Assembly: GCF_943734655.1 (NCBI RefSeq)
Contig: NC_071353.1
Span: 150,922,179-150,986,178 of the forward strand
Origin: Sabethes cyaneus
Taxonomy: Eukaryota > Arthropoda > Insecta > Diptera > Culicidae
Reading direction: 5' to 3'
Length of the DNA: 64,000 nucleotides
Position 1 is the first letter of the stretch, and each line of letters starts with the position of its first letter. Below are positions 34,771 to 47,839 of the stretch, piece by piece. The position numbers were made by a program, and so were the translations under genes. A model generated the notes under the pieces. It saw only the letters and a list, made by a program, of their open reading frames with translations, did not search any database and was not told where the DNA came from.

Positions 34771-36890
34771 TGCTGTAATTTCAGTGTACTCAGACTCGAT
34801 TTCGTTTCAATTGCGCCTAAATTTCGTTATTGTTTTTTTTAAATTTTTTGATTTAGAGTCAATTAATTCTTTGGAATGGCACCCTACCTTACCATAAGAC
34901 CTAAGTTAAAAGAGGCCAAGCGGAATAGAGAAAGATTAAAACGGGACAAAGACAGGATGAGACGGAAGAAGAGAAAAAATCGAACAGATTAAAGAAATGC
35001 AGAGGAAAGACGATAAAAGGAAAAGAAGAACCGAATAAGAGACAACCAGAAGTTAAAGAATGAGAACAGAAAATAAAGTAAAATGCTCGAAACACGGAAA
35101 GAAGAAGGGAAACGAGCAGCAATCAGAAAAAAACTGGTCAGAGATAGCGGGAAAACATGACAAAAACTAGACATAAAGTAAGATTAATATTATTACTTAC
35201 AGTAAGAGTAAACACTACCAAAGAGAGCAACAGGAAAGCACGAGACAAAAAAAGATATCGAGAGAGAAAACGACAAAGAAAAAAAATGACTAGAAAATAC
35301 GAAAACCGACACAGAGAAAACGGAACAACATAGGACAAAAAATCAAAACGAACCAGAAAAGGAAACTAAACGGGACAGAAAATGAGAAAAAAAACGGAAA
35401 AAATGGGACGTGAGAAAAAGAGAAGAAATGAGATAGACCGGCCGGTAACAGTGAAGTGAAAAAGGGACATAGACAAATACGGGACAGTTAAGATAGTAAA
35501 GGAACAGGATAGGAGGAAAAACGAGGCATCGCACGCTTTAAAAGTATTTTGAAGCGATCTTAACCCTAAAGCGGGCATTCTAATGTAAAAAAACGAGAAA
35601 AAATCATTGAAATTTTATTCAAATCACATCAGGTTTTGGTTGTATTCGAAGATCTTACTCTTCCTCCTTCTAGTAATGTCAAAATATAGCAAAAAGAAAC
35701 GAAAAAAATGGTAGACAATTGCTGTCCGCACGCGTATACTCAGTACATTAGTGCGCCCGCTCTAGGGTTAAGGATCAATTCACGAGTATTTTTAATTGGT
35801 TCAACGCTTTTTGGCCTTTATGAGCGGTTTTGAGTGATTATTATAAGTTTAATTTCGAATCATTTTTTATTGCGATCGTTAGAGGTATTTTCAATCAATT
35901 TCAAACCCGATTTCGTAGAACAGGGAAAGAAACGCGATGAAAAGTGACAGGAAAAGGGGGAAATGAGACCAAAACCAAAACTGAGCAGAAAAGGAGAAAA
36001 TTAACCGGAAAAAACTACTGAAAAAGAGAAAAGTCGTGATCCGAAAAAGCGGAAAAACGGAGCACAGAAGGAGGAAGAACGGTAAACTAAACCTAAACCT
36101 AAACCTAAACCTAAAAATGGTCAAAGGACACCTTTAATGGGCAAAACAAATTTTCACAGATTGAGCCCAATACGGCCAAAAAACGCTTCCAATAGAAGGA
36201 GAGGGCCAAAAAATGCTCTTTTCATAGCCGAAAAAGCTTAAACAACGTTACAGAATACCAAAAAAAAAGCCCAAAAAGGGCAATATAAAAAATAATGGAG
36301 CCTAAAAAAGGACAGAAAGAGACAGACACCGGTATATAAAAAAGGCAAAAACAAAAGAGAAAGAATGAAAAGCGAGACAGAGAAAGAAATTAAAAACGAA
36401 GCCAGAAAAGAGAGAAAACTATACACAAAAAGTAGAAAAAAAAGCGGTTAAAGTAGTGGGAAAACGGGGCAGAAATCGAGGAAAAATGGGTTAAGAAAAG
36501 CAGAAGTTCGGGACCGAATAAGGGAAAACGGCACTGGGATAAAGGACAAATGGGACAGAAAAAGAGGAGGTTGAAAAACGGAAGAAACGAAACTGTTAAA
36601 GTGAAGAGAAAAACGGAATAGTAAAAGGGGCGAAATCATAGGAATCGAAAGATGAATAACGGAGACAAACTAGGAAGCAAATTGAAACCAAAGAAAGAAG
36701 TGAAACGAAATAGTAAAATGGGAAAAGCGGATCGAAAAAAGAGGAGAAACGAGTGTAAAACAGGGGGAAAACTAGAGAAAACGGGAGAGAACCTAGAAAA
36801 TACGAGACGAGAAAAGGAGGAAAGACGGAACAGAAAAAGAGGGAAAATGATATAGAAAGACTTGAAATAGAAAAATACTAGTAATCTTCC
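34770..36890 (-). repeat. Family A blocks, reverse orientation, with short spacers
   Basis: Purine-rich family A at 34900-35535 and 35900-36880. Between them, 35540-35900 is AT-rich with a family C-like patch near 35800-35890. Near 36088-36114 there is a four-unit (CCTAAA) run. No gene seen. Confidence 0.6.
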
Positions 36891-39200
36891 CATCTAGGCT
36901 AAAAGCCCTTTAAAGGCCTTTTTTTAAATCAAATCCGAGGTATATTTTTATTTTGACTGTTTTTGACCATTGTGAGCGTTTTCGAGCGATTTCAGGTTTA
37001 ATTTGGAATTATTTTTTTTTTATTTCTGTCGAAAGGCCTTTGGACGCACTTTAAGCGATTTGGGGCTCCATTTATGTGTGCATATTTTAATGTTACGTTC
37101 TTTAGAAGCATTTTCAGCGATTTCAGACCTGCGTTGGCTTAATGTTTCTTGGCCAAAAGGCCTTTACAGTCATTTTTTCGGCGATTCCGAGCAATTGAAT
37201 TCCGCAGTCTGTTATATTTTGGCCATTCCTGTCCTTTGGACACGTTTTAAGTGATCCGAGTCCGAGCCTAATGTGTTATAGTTTTCATTGGGAGTAAATT
37301 AAGGCATTTTGATTCGATTTTAAGCCATTTTAGGCTCAATTTTGAAGTATGTTGTTATTTTGGGCTCAATATAATGTTTTTTATTGGATTTCACATGATT
37401 TAGCGTTCAATTGATTTATACGTCAGTCCTTAGAAGCTTTTTTCAGTGATCTCATGTTTAATTTGGATCAACGGTTGTTGGTGAAAAGGCCTTTGTAGGC
37501 CGTTTTTCGAAGCGATTTGGGGCGTAATTTCAAAAAGCATGATTCGTTTTGGCCATTTCGGGATCTTATAAAAGCGTATAAATGATTCATAAATTGATTC
37601 GGTTATTTTGCCCCTTCTAGGTACTCGTAGCATTCAGGATCATTTCTGATTTCAACCAAAAAGCCTTTAAAGGTATTTTTGGGTGATTTAAGGCTTAAGT
37701 CAGGAGCCTTTATGTTCAACGCTTTCTGGCATTTATAACCGGTTTTGAGCGACAATTCTAGGCTTTATTTGGAATCAGGTTTTGTTGTCAAAAGGTCTTT
37801 AAAGATGAATTTTCGATCAATTTCTATGCTAGATTGCGAGGAATATTTTCTTTTTGCCCAAGAAAGAAAATTTCTTTAGGAATTCAGACCTAATTTGGAA
37901 TATTTTTTCATTTTGGAAAAAGGCCTTCGAAGGTGTTTGTAAGCGACGCTAATCTCACTTCAGCTACATATTTTACAAAATGCAATATTTTTTATTGCAG
38001 TTAAAAGGTATCTAAAAGCCTTTCTCGACCATTTTGAGTTCAATTTCGGTTTAGCAATTTACCAGGCCTAATCTGAGATACCTTCTAGTTGGGAAAGAAC
38101 TTTAAAGGCGTTCTAAAATCGCTTTTTTAGATTTATTTGCAATGCAATTTTTATTTTGGCTGCTTTTAGCTTTTGGAAGCGTTTTTAAGAGATTTCAAAA
38201 TTAGTTTGAGATTATTTTTTATTTCTGTTAAAAGGCCTTTAGACGCGTTGTAAGTGATTTACTATAACTTTGATTGTGTTTGTTGGTCAAAAGGCCTTTA
38301 CAATCGTTTTTCGGCGATTTGGAGCTCACTTCTAAAGTATATTTAATATCTTTTCAAACATTTCTAAACGATTTCGGGCCTAATATGGGATATTTTTTAA
38401 TGGAACGAAAACGCCTTTTGACTTGTTTTTGAGCCATTTTAATCTAATTTTTGGAGTATTTTGATATTTTGCCTTGTTTAGACTTTTGAAAGCATTTTTT
38501 GCCATTTTAGGCTAGATTCAGGATCATTTCTGATTTAATCCAAAAGGCCTTTATGAGCGATTATTATTATTGATATTATTTAGGATCGGTTTTTGTCGCT
38601 TTCAAAAGGCCTTTAAAGCCATTTTCTATCAATTTTATACTCGGTTCCGGTGGGATAGGATTATTATTTCAGCTAAAAGGCCGTTTGCAACTTTTTTAGG
38701 CAATTTTAGCTTCCATTTCGAAGAATTGTTTTTTATTTGGGACCAGTTTGTACCGTAAAAACATTTTCAGCAATTTCAGGCTGCCTTCAAAGACGTTTTT
38801 TGTGGCGATTTTGAACTCTAATCCGACGCATTTTTTATTTTGGCTATTTCTGGTTTTCATAATTTAATTTCAAGGTTTAATTTGGTATTATGTATTATTT
38901 CTCTCAAAAGACCTTTAGAAACCTAAAGGCCTTTATGTTTCAGACGCATTAGAGCTCAATTCATACACACATTTTGGAAGTATTTTGCAGTGATTTCAGG
39001 CTCAATTTGAAATAATGTTTGTTGACCAAAAGGCCTTTACAGTCGTTTTTAGGCGAGTTTGAGAATAATTTCATGAAGCATGTTTCTAATTGGCCATTTC
39101 TAGCCTTTGGTCACCTTTGTAGGTGATTCGGAGTCAAATATAGTATCATTTTTACTAGCACCAAAAGGCCTTTTCGTTCGTTTTGAGGCCATTTTGAGGC
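36890..39200 (+). repeat. Family C array, second locus
   Basis: Some 30 diverged units with AAAAGGCCTTTA cores, GCGATTTCAGGC and TTATTTTTTATTT strings, as in 23340-26520. Unit spacing varies from about 60 to 90 nt. The end near 39200 shows a short direct run of TTTTGAGGC. Confidence 0.75.
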
Positions 39201-41560
39201 CGTTTTGAGGCGTTTTGTCAATTTCCAATTCCTACCAATTTTACTCTACCTCCCAATGAATTACATCAAATTTTATACAAAAGTTGAACCACATTGGCGA
39301 ATGTGCTCCATCCTGAACACGCCAGAGTGATTACCTCGGGTGAATCCCGAAGTACTGTTTAATGACTTCTCTCCTTCCCACGTTACCCTCCCATCTAGTC
39401 CGTCGTATCTCGGCAGTGGAACTACTTTCTTCCTTCCCTCCTTTTGGCTGCCACCATTCAGAAATATATTATAATCAACACCGTTGTTGGTTTGGTCGGG
39501 GGCGGGATGGTTAAAATCATTTGAAGTGCCTCCCAACAGACACACACACACACTAACGGACGAGCAAGGACGACAGCTCATCACATCAAATTGATGAAGA
39601 CATGATCCAGGCCCCTCAAGTGGGGCGAGCTTCCTCGTTTTTTTTTGCTTGGTTCGCACGTCATTATGAAGAAATTATTTTATGTATGTTGTCGCACGCG
39701 GGCGGGCGTTCATTCATTCATGTTTGGATCCTTTGGGTCCTGCTGGATCCCGGCGCGCACGGCGAGGAGAAGGAGGAGGAGGAGGCGGTTGGTTTGACCT
39801 AGTTTTGTGTGTTCTGTTCTGTCCGGGGTTTTTTTTCGGTGGTCTTTTGAATGACTATTTTGGGAACACGACGCTCTGGCAACCAACGTGTGCGAAATTG
39901 TATACGTAAATTTACCTTCTTCACGAACCCGTCTCAACATCCCCCCCCCCCACACTCACCCGAGGGGGAATTGAAATCGAGCGTTTCCATATCCGGTGTC
40001 ATCGTCCATCGTCGAATTGCGAATGCAATTGGGGATTAAATTGAATTGCGTTTCGGTGGCAGGAGCCAAGCTGAGCAATAGTTTTTAATTAGCGGTGGCA
40101 GGATATGGGAGCCTTTTTTTTCTTTCGTATGCATGCAGATTAGTTAGCTGTTTTTGCATGTTTGATTTACTGTTCAATCGCTGTTAAAATAGAACCAGTT
40201 ATACATTTGGTCAACCAAGCTTTTGCTAATTGCATGCATTCGTCGCTTGTTTGTTTGTTAATTGATTTTATTCGATTTCCAATAGTACTGTGATAGTTAA
40301 AAAAAACACACAAATTTTAATCAACTAAATAAAATTCCTATTTTTGTCAACGTCAAATAAACTCCTGAAGCAATCGGAAAATTCCTACTTTAAGGTAAAC
40401 GTACCACATAAAAGTGGTTTCTTTTATTTCGTTTTTTATTTTACAATTTGCATCCCTTTTAAATCGATAATAGAACCTGCGGATGAACACCGTTTCGTCC
40501 TGTCCATAATTAACTTAAAATTGTGAAGATTTGATTTATTTTCTCGTGAAATACTATTACCATCATCCATTTGATCATGGTTACCGACGACCAACGCACA
40601 CGGTACGGGACACGGAGGAGGGCACGGTGGTAAGAAGTTCCCCGAAAGACTTTTCCGGTGAATTTTCTCCGTTTGCGTACGCGTACGCGAAAACTTGTGC
40701 GCACGGAAAAGTTGTGTAATTATTCCTCCTGCTTGGACGTTGGACTTGTTTGTCACGTCCATCGTCGTCCTCGGTTCTCCTGTTGCTTCGGTTCAATTTG
40801 TGACGCACCTGTGTGTTGTGCTGTGCTGCGGTATTGCGCTGAGCGCAATACCAATCAAAAAGTTTATTGGCTGTGACCGACCGGTGGAAATTTGAGCCGA
40901 AAGAAATATGACTTTATTTGCCCCGGGGTTCAGGAGGCGGGAAGGAGCTGCTGACAGGTTTTCGCTTCCGGTCTGTTTTTTTTTACTTTATTTATTTCTT
41001 TTTGTCTTGTGCTTTCTGAAACTTCGTGGAAACGGCGAAATTATTTTGAGCCTGCAGGAAGAACTTCCCCGCGCGATGTTAATTAATCTTAGACCGGAAA
41101 AAGTGTGTTCTAGCTAGCGAACAATTTTCTTTTCTCGGAATTGTGATGAAGAATGACGTTTATTTGAGGCAAAATTGGGGCTTTCGGTTTTCTCCATGTA
41201 ATCTACTAACACGTGCGGTCGCAAATTATAGCTGAAATTGTGAAATCATGGGAATGAATGGAATAATTAAAGTCGTATCATAAATCATGTAATTAAAAAT
41301 ACATTATGTTGAAGTAGCATAAGTGGTCCAGGTGCAAGGAAAAGCTGTTGCAAAACGTTTCTCGAATTGTTTCTTTGTTTCGAGGTAAGAATTACAAACC
41401 GTGGGAATAGTAGGAATAAAAAGGTTTAATACGATCACTAGAGCAAGGGGGATTTTTTGGTATCAAAAAAGATTTTAATTTTGACCAAAATAACATGTTC
41501 ATTTCGTTTGACGCAAAATTTTTCAATTAGTCCTGGAAAATGTCATGTGAAAATAAATAT
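39200..41560. other. Unique intron sequence, no gene seen
   Basis: Mixed composition with short microsatellites: (AC)n near 39540-39555, (GGA)n near 39765-39785 and a C-run near 39941-39950. Frames at 39273-39659 (-), 40436-40762 (-) and 40658-40876 (+) have no recognised domain, and opposite strands are open together. The region is conspicuously repeat-poor within a repeat-rich intron and is a candidate for intronic regulatory DNA. Confidence 0.45.
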
Positions 41561-41660
41561 TAATTGAGCTTAAACTTAAATTTTGATTTGAATTTGGACA
41601 CGATTTTCAATTTTCATTTGAACTCGACTTATTTTAATTTATACCTTAATATAGGCTTTT
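41540..41660 (+). repeat. Family H tract (ACTTGAATTTGG-like)
   Basis: Short degenerate repeat of AATTTGAACTTGA/ATTTGGAC strings at the boundary of a family A array. A longer tract lies at 47165-47450 at the other boundary. It resembles a degraded relative of the family F hexamers. Confidence 0.5.
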
Positions 41661-42925
41661 TGTTCCGTTATTTGTGCCCGTTTTCCCTTTTCTATCCCGT
41701 TTTTGTGTCCCATTTTGGCTCTTTTGGTGTCCCATTTTGGCTCTTTTGGTGTCCCATTTTGGCTCTTTTTTGTCCCATTTTTCCTCTTTTGGCGTACCGT
41801 TTTGCCTTTTATTGTTCCACGAGTTTTCTTTCAATGAATTTTTGCCGTCTTTTACGTTTCATTTTTCTTTTTAAGTCCCGTTTTTCCTTATTTGTGGCTC
41901 ATTTTTTTCGTTTTGTGTTCCGTTCTTTGCGCCTGTGTATTCCTTTCTTGTTCCTTTTTGCTCTTTTTGTGTTCCATTTTCCCTCCTTTTATGTTTCGTT
42001 TTTCCTCTATGTATGCCCCGTTTTTCTGTATTTATGTCACGTTCTTTGAACCCGTTTTGCTCTTTCAATGTCCCGTTTTGACATTTTTAGCGTCCAGTTT
42101 TTTTTTGTTTATTTTTTTTTCTTTTTGTGTCCTATTTTTCCTTTTTATATCTCGTTCTTTGTACCCGTTGTTGCTCTTGCATCTTGTTTTTCTCTTTACG
42201 TCACGTTTTTCCTCTTTTTGCGTCTCGGTTGTCCTTTTTTGTTTTGAGTTTTTTCTTCCAGTGTCCCGTTTTTACTCTTTTCGGGTGCCCGTTTTTTTCC
42301 TTTGCTGTCCGTGTTTTTGCTCTTTTTGCGTCCCATTTTTCTTCTTTTAGGGTCCTGTTTTTTTCTCTTTTTGTTCCGCGTTTTCTCATTCAATGTCCCA
42401 TTTGTGCTTATTTGCATCTCGGTTTTCCTTTTTCATGTCCTGATTTTCCTCATTTCGTGTCTCTTTTTTCTTTATGTGGCCTTCCTTTTTTATGTCGCGT
42501 TCTTTGTGCTTGTTTTGCCTTTTTGTGGCCCGTTTTTGCTCTAGCGTCCCGTTTTTCTCTCTCGCGTTCCTCGTTTTCGCCCTGGTTTTGTGTTTTTGTG
42601 TTCCGTTTATCCGTTTTCATGCCACATTTCTTTATTCTATTCCATTTTTCCTCTATGTCCCGTTTTTCTCTATTTATGTCCCATTCTTTGAGGCCGTTTT
42701 TTTCTTTTGATGTCACGTTTTTCCGTTTTTTGTGCTCCGTTGTTCATTTTTATGTCATATTTTTCATTTTTCTGAGCCCATTCTGCCTGCTTTCTATATT
42801 CTGTTTTTGCACTTGTCGTTCTACGTTGTTATTACAGTTTTTGCTTCCTGTTTTTTTCTGTTTTAGGGCCCGTTTTTTCTTGTTTTCCGCGTTTTTCCTT
42901 TCTAGGTCACGTTTTTGCTTTTTTT
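41660..42925 (+). repeat. Family A block with higher-order structure
   Basis: Units of about 22 nt (TTTTTGTGTCCCGTTTTTCC). A higher-order segment with TATGTCGCGTTCTTTGTGCT (near 42490) and CTCCGTTGTTCATTTTTATG (near 42735) recurs three more times at 45160-47000. Confidence 0.75.
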
Positions 42926-43045
42926 ACCTTTGTTATACAATATAACAAAGGTTTAGGAATTGGTCGAAAAACACGAAGTCGATCTGAGGCCCTGAGGGCC
43001 GTGTCACATATACCAATCGATCAGGTTCGACGAATGAGCAATGTC

Positions 43046-43077
<32 letters not shown>

Positions 43078-43690
43078 TATGTGTGTGCGCTTCAATTTTC
43101 AATCGCCTATTTCTCGGAGATGGCTGAACCGATTTGTCTGCTATAACTTTTATTTGAAAGGTATTTTTACCTAGTATATCACTATTAAATGGTTTCGTGG
43201 TCTGACTTTTAGTTTAAAAGTTATAAGCAAAAATGTGAAAATTACGTGACACGATTTTCTCCGGAACCACATAACCGATTTCATCGATCTTAGTACCAAA
43301 TAAAAGCTCTTACTATTGCTAAACTTCACGCCAATTTTCATTGAAAACAAACAAGTGGTTTAAAAGTTATGCTTAAAAAACCAGTTTTGACAAGGTTCAA
43401 ATGATCGCCTGTTTCTCAGAGATGGCCAAACCGATTTACGTGCTATTAGTTTCATTTGGCAGGTAATATAGCCGGATAGATCACTATTGAATGGTTTTTT
43501 GATTGGATGTTTAGTTTGAAAGTTATGAGTAATTCAATACACCACACCAAAATTAACAATAATTTATAATGATTTTAACCAAGAAAAATAACCTAATTTC
43601 AATTATTTTAATATCAAACGAGAGGCTTTCACACTACGAATATATATGCAAAATTTCATAAGAATTGGTTTTACCGGTCAAAAGATATTA
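42926..43690 (+). mobile_element. Dispersed element with palindromic terminus, (GT)n and two internal repeats
   Basis: Opens with a perfect hairpin: ACCTTTGTTAT at 42926-42936 pairs with 42942-42952 around a 5-nt loop. A (GT)n microsatellite follows at about 43039-43087. Two copies of a module start CGCCTATTTCTCGGAGATGG at 43103 and CGCCTGTTTCTCAGAGATGG at about 43407, roughly 304 nt apart, each with ATCACTATT.AATGGTTT downstream. The style is familiar to me from mosquito genomes. The right boundary is uncertain and no protein is encoded. Confidence 0.6.
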
Positions 43691-44920
43691 ACCCTCGAAC
43701 ACTCGCGCCAACTTTTATAACACGGTTACTCGCGCGCACAATAGCCCAAAACCAAAGAAAACGTGCGCACTAGAATTTTGACTAGGAAAACTTGGTTTTA
43801 AGTTTATCGAACCTTTGGAAGAGTTTCTTGAAATTGAAAGCTCTATCGTCTGGTAGAATTTGAATTTTGATTAATCCCCCTAAAAGTGAAATAAAAAAAT
43901 TATTTTCCCTCAGTTTCAATATAACACATTGATGTGTTCTGCAAAGTTTTAGAGCATATTATTACAAGAAATTTTGCTGAAGACAGTGACCTTCTATCTC
44001 TTCAACGAAGAGATCTTATTTATTGTATATGAATTTGAAAAATCAGTTTTTCTATTTTAGCTCTTTTTGTAATTGTTGTATGACTTTTTCATGTATTACA
44101 AAGTTGTATAAATAATAAAAATACACAACTTTGCTGAACATAATATACCTCTATGTTTCCTTGTTTACGAACTGTAGAACTTTGATTATAAAAAATACCC
44201 TGATTTTGACCCCGAATTACTCGACTACCAACAGACGGATACATTTTAAACATTTTACATTTGCTGGTAGTTTTGCTGCACACAGACACCATTTTTCCAT
44301 ATGAAGAAACGAAAGAAAATTCCAGTCGGGGCCAACTGCGGTACACCTCACATGCTACTTGCTTCGTTTCTTGTTTCCTAACAATTTAAAGTATTAATGC
44401 ATTGAATAATTCTGACATTTTTCTCATAACAAGTTTACTGAAGAATATACGTTAGTATATACGTAATATACGATTTGTAACTTTATAACAATATGGCATT
44501 CAAAAACCTACACATGTTGTACAAAATACAACAGCGTGAGTAACCGAAAGTTAATAAAAATTGATGAAATTTATTCAAGAAAACTTTATTATTGTGAATC
44601 AAATAGAATGGCATTACAGGAAATTATGCATAGTTCAAAAACTTATAAACTAGACCTTTACTACGCAATGCATATGTTAAAGAATAATATTTCATCTTAC
44701 AACTCACTTTTACTTGGACTTACCCTCATTAGTAACAACTTACTCAGCAATTTCATGAGAAAAGGAACTATCAAAATTTATAAGTGCTTCTATTTGGTTC
44801 AAATTTTGTAAACTTATTCAATTTCCAAAAATTTCATGTAAGCCAAACGTGTCGATTTCTATCTCAAATAGCAAGTAAGAACGTATAATAAAGGTTCCTT
44901 TCACCACTAGGTGGATTAAA
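43690..44920. other. AT-rich dispersed sequence, partly shared with 57090-57420
   Basis: About 43790-44225 aligns directly with 57100-57430 through strings such as GGAACCTTTGGAAGAGTTTC-like, CAGTGACCTTCTATCTCTTC-like and TACAAAGTTGTA-AA-TA. The second copy lies inside a TIR element, so this one may be an element remnant without its ends. The 44536-44811 frame starts at a non-ATG codon, is very AT-rich and has no domain I recognise. Confidence 0.5.
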
Positions 44921-47165
44921 TCAGGTTTTTCGTCCCGTTTTTGCTTTTTTTGTGTCCCATTTTAGCTCTTTTGGTGCCCCGTTTAGGCTCTTTTTTGTCC
45001 CATTTTCCCTCGTTTTGCGTCCCGTTTTTCCTTTTCTGTTTCTCATTTTTGTTTTCAATGTCCCCTTTTTCCTTTTTTTTGGTCCCGTTTTTCCATTTTT
45101 AGGTCCCATTTTTTTCGTTTGATGTTCCGTTCGTTGTACCAGCCGTTTGTCCTTTTTATGTTCCGTTTTTGCTCTTGCGTCTCATTTTTCTCTTTTTACG
45201 TCACGTCTTTCTTCTTTTTGCGTCCCGTTTGTTCTTTTTTGTCCCACGTTTTTCTTCTATTATGTGCTGTCTTTTTTTCCTTTTTATGAACTATTTTCCT
45301 CGTTTTTCCTTTTTATGCCCAATTTTTGCTCTTTTGTCCCGTTATCCTCTTTTTTTCCTCTTTTTGCGTCTGCGTTCCTCGTTTTCCGTCCTGTTTTTCT
45401 GTTTTTGTGCTCAGGGTTTTCTTTTTATTTCTCATTTTTGCTCTTCTTATGTTCCATTTTCCCTCTTTTTATGTTTCATTTTTTTGTCCCGTTTTTCCTC
45501 TTTTTATGTCCCGCTTTTGCTCTTTTTAGGTCCTCTCTTTGTTCTTTTTGTTTCACGTTTTTTTGTCTTTAAACCTCACATTTTTTCTTTTTCGTCCCGT
45601 TTTTCTTTTTTAATATCCCGTTTTTTTCATTATGTGGCCTTTCTTTTTGTATGTCGCGTTCTTTGTGCTTGTTTTTCCTTTTGGTGTCCCGTTTTTGCTC
45701 TTGCGTCCTGTTTTTCTCTTTTTGCGTCTTTTTGCGTTCCTCGTTTTCCGCCCGTTTTTCTGTTTATGTGCCCCGTTTTCCGGTTTTACGCCACATTTCT
45801 GCTCTTTTTGTGATACATTTTCCCTCCCTTTATATCCCGTTTTTTCTCTAACGGAAAAATGTGACATTGAAAAAGAAAAACAGGCTCAAAGAACGGGACA
45901 TATTCTTTGAGCCCGTTTTTTTTAATATCACGTTTTACCGTTTTTTGTGCTCGGTTGTTCATTTTTATGTCCCATTTTTCATTTTTTGAGCCCGGTCTGC
46001 CTTTCTACGTTCGGGTTTTGCCCTTTTGCCTTCCCGTTTTTCTCGTTTTACGTTGTTTTTACAGTTTTTGCGTCCTGTTTTTTCTGTTTTAAGCCCCGTT
46101 TTTCCTCGTTTTCCGCGTTTTTCCTTTTTGGGTCACGTTTTTGCCCTTTTTTCGTCCCGTTTTTACTGTTTTTGTGTCTCGTTTTTCTCTTTTAACTTTA
46201 AGTTTTTTCCTGTTTTGTTCCATTTTTCCTCATTTTATGTCCCTATGTTTTCTTTATGTAGCCTTTCTTTTTATGTCGCGTTCTTTGTGCTTGTTTTTCC
46301 TTTTTGTGTCCCGTTTTTGCTCTTGCGTCCCGTTTTTCTCTTTACGTCACGTTTTTCCCTTCTTGCGTCGTTTTGCTTTCCTCGTTTTCCGCCTGTTTTT
46401 CTGTTTTTGTGCCCTGTTTTTCCGGTTTTATTCCACATTTTTGCTCTTTTTGTGTTCAATTTTCCCTCCCTTTATGTCCCGTTGCTTCTCTATTTATGTC
46501 CCGTTCTTTGAGCTCGTTTTTCTTTTTTGTCACGTTTTTCCATTTTTTGTGCTCGCTTGTTCATTTTTATGTCCCATTTTTCATTTTTTGTGCCCGTTCT
46601 GCCTTTCTACGTTTGGGTTTTGCCCTTTTCGCTTCCAGTTTTTCTCGTTTTACGTTGTTTTTCCTTTTTAGGTCACGTTGTTGCTCTTTTTTCGTCCCGT
46701 TTTTCCTCTTTGTGTGTCCCCTTTTTCTCTTTTAACCTCAAGTTTTTTCCTTTTTTATCCCGTTTTTCCTTATTTTATGTCACTTTGTTTTCTTTATGCA
46801 GCCTTCCTTTTTTATGTCGCGTTCTTTGCGCTCATTTTTCCTTTTTGTGTCCGGTTTTTGTTCTTGCGTCCCGTTTTTCTCTTTTTGCGAAACGCAGAGT
46901 TCTCGTTTTGCGCCCTGTTTTTCCTTTTTTTGTGCTCCGTTGTTCATTTTGATGTCCCATTTTTTATTTTTTAAGTGCGTTCTGCCTTCCTATGTTCGGT
47001 TTTGCACTTTTGCGTCCTGTTGTTTTTCATTTTTTCTGTTTTAAGGGCCGTTTTTCTTCGTTTTCCGTTTTTATGTCACGTTTTTGCTCTTTTTATGTGC
47101 CGTAGTTCCTTTTTTTGTCTTATATTTTCTTTGTATGTCCCGTTGTTCCTTTCTTATTTGTACCT
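44920..47165 (+). repeat. Family A block with three ~540-620-bp higher-order units
   Basis: The string TATGTCGCGTTCTTTG recurs at about 45650, 46272 and 46812, and CGTTGTTCATTTTTATG-like strings at about 45952, 46555 and 46933, giving higher-order periods of about 540-620 bp. A related segment lies near 42490. A small local inversion at about 45885-45915 forms a GGCTCAAAGA/TCTTTGAGCC hairpin. Confidence 0.75.
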
Positions 47166-47450
47166 AATTTGAACCCTAATTTGATTTGAACACCTAATTT
47201 GAACTGAACTTCGACTTGAAGTTCAACATAAATTTGGCTTGAATTTTGTTCTGAATATGGACCTAACATAATGTCTTCAATGGACTTAAATTAGGGCTTG
47301 AATTTTAACTTGACTTTTGATTTGCATTTGGACTGTGCACTGGACGTTAAATTCGAATTCGGTCTTGAGTCTGGACTTGTCCAACTTGTACATAAATTTG
47401 GATTTGGATTTCAATTGCCCGTGGATTTAAAGTTGAAGTTGAACTGAAGC
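47165..47450 (+). repeat. Family H tract
   Basis: Degenerate AATTTGAAC, CTTGAATTTTGA and TTGGACTTGAA strings between a family A block and a SINE. No coding signal. Confidence 0.55.
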
Positions 47451-47451
47451 T

Positions 47452-47630
47452 TCGAGGTACGACGGCTGGTCTAACAAGCCAGCCGTTGTATGTTCGAATC
47501 TCGGCTAGGCCGTGCTGCTAGGTAGAATCATTAGAACTTTTGTACCTGTAATCCAACAGCCGGCCGCGAAGTCTGTCAATAATGAAGGGTCAAGTCTTAG
47601 AAAGACGTTCAAGCTCAAGGCTGTGCTTTT
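47452..47630 (+). mobile_element. tRNA-derived SINE, same family as 14617-14829
   Basis: GAGGTACGACGGCTGGTCTA head, B box GTTCGAATCTCG, body string GCCGGCCGCGAAGTCTGTC, then AAGACGTTCAAGCTCAAGGC tail. It is inserted at the join of the family H tract and a short family A block (47630-47840). Confidence 0.75.
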
Positions 47631-47839
47631 TTCACTTTTTGTATGTCCCATTTTTCCTTTGTTTGAGTCCGTTTTACCTTTCTATGTCCCATTTACCCTC
47701 TTTTTGTGTCCCACATGTTTCTTCTTGTGTCCCGTTACTCCTCTTTATGTCCTATTTTTCTCTTTTTAAGTCCCGTTCTTGGTGCCCGTTATTCCTTTTT
47801 ACGTCCCGTTTTTGCTCTTCTTTGCGTCCCGTTTTTGTA

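Noticed and set aside
36088..36114. Telomere-like repeat (CCTAAA)4
   Set aside because: The unit is a hexamer unlike the insect TTAGG pentamer and is present only about four times.
44536..44811. AT-rich 91-residue frame
   Set aside because: Non-ATG start, extreme AT bias and no domain; it sits within dispersed repeat DNA.
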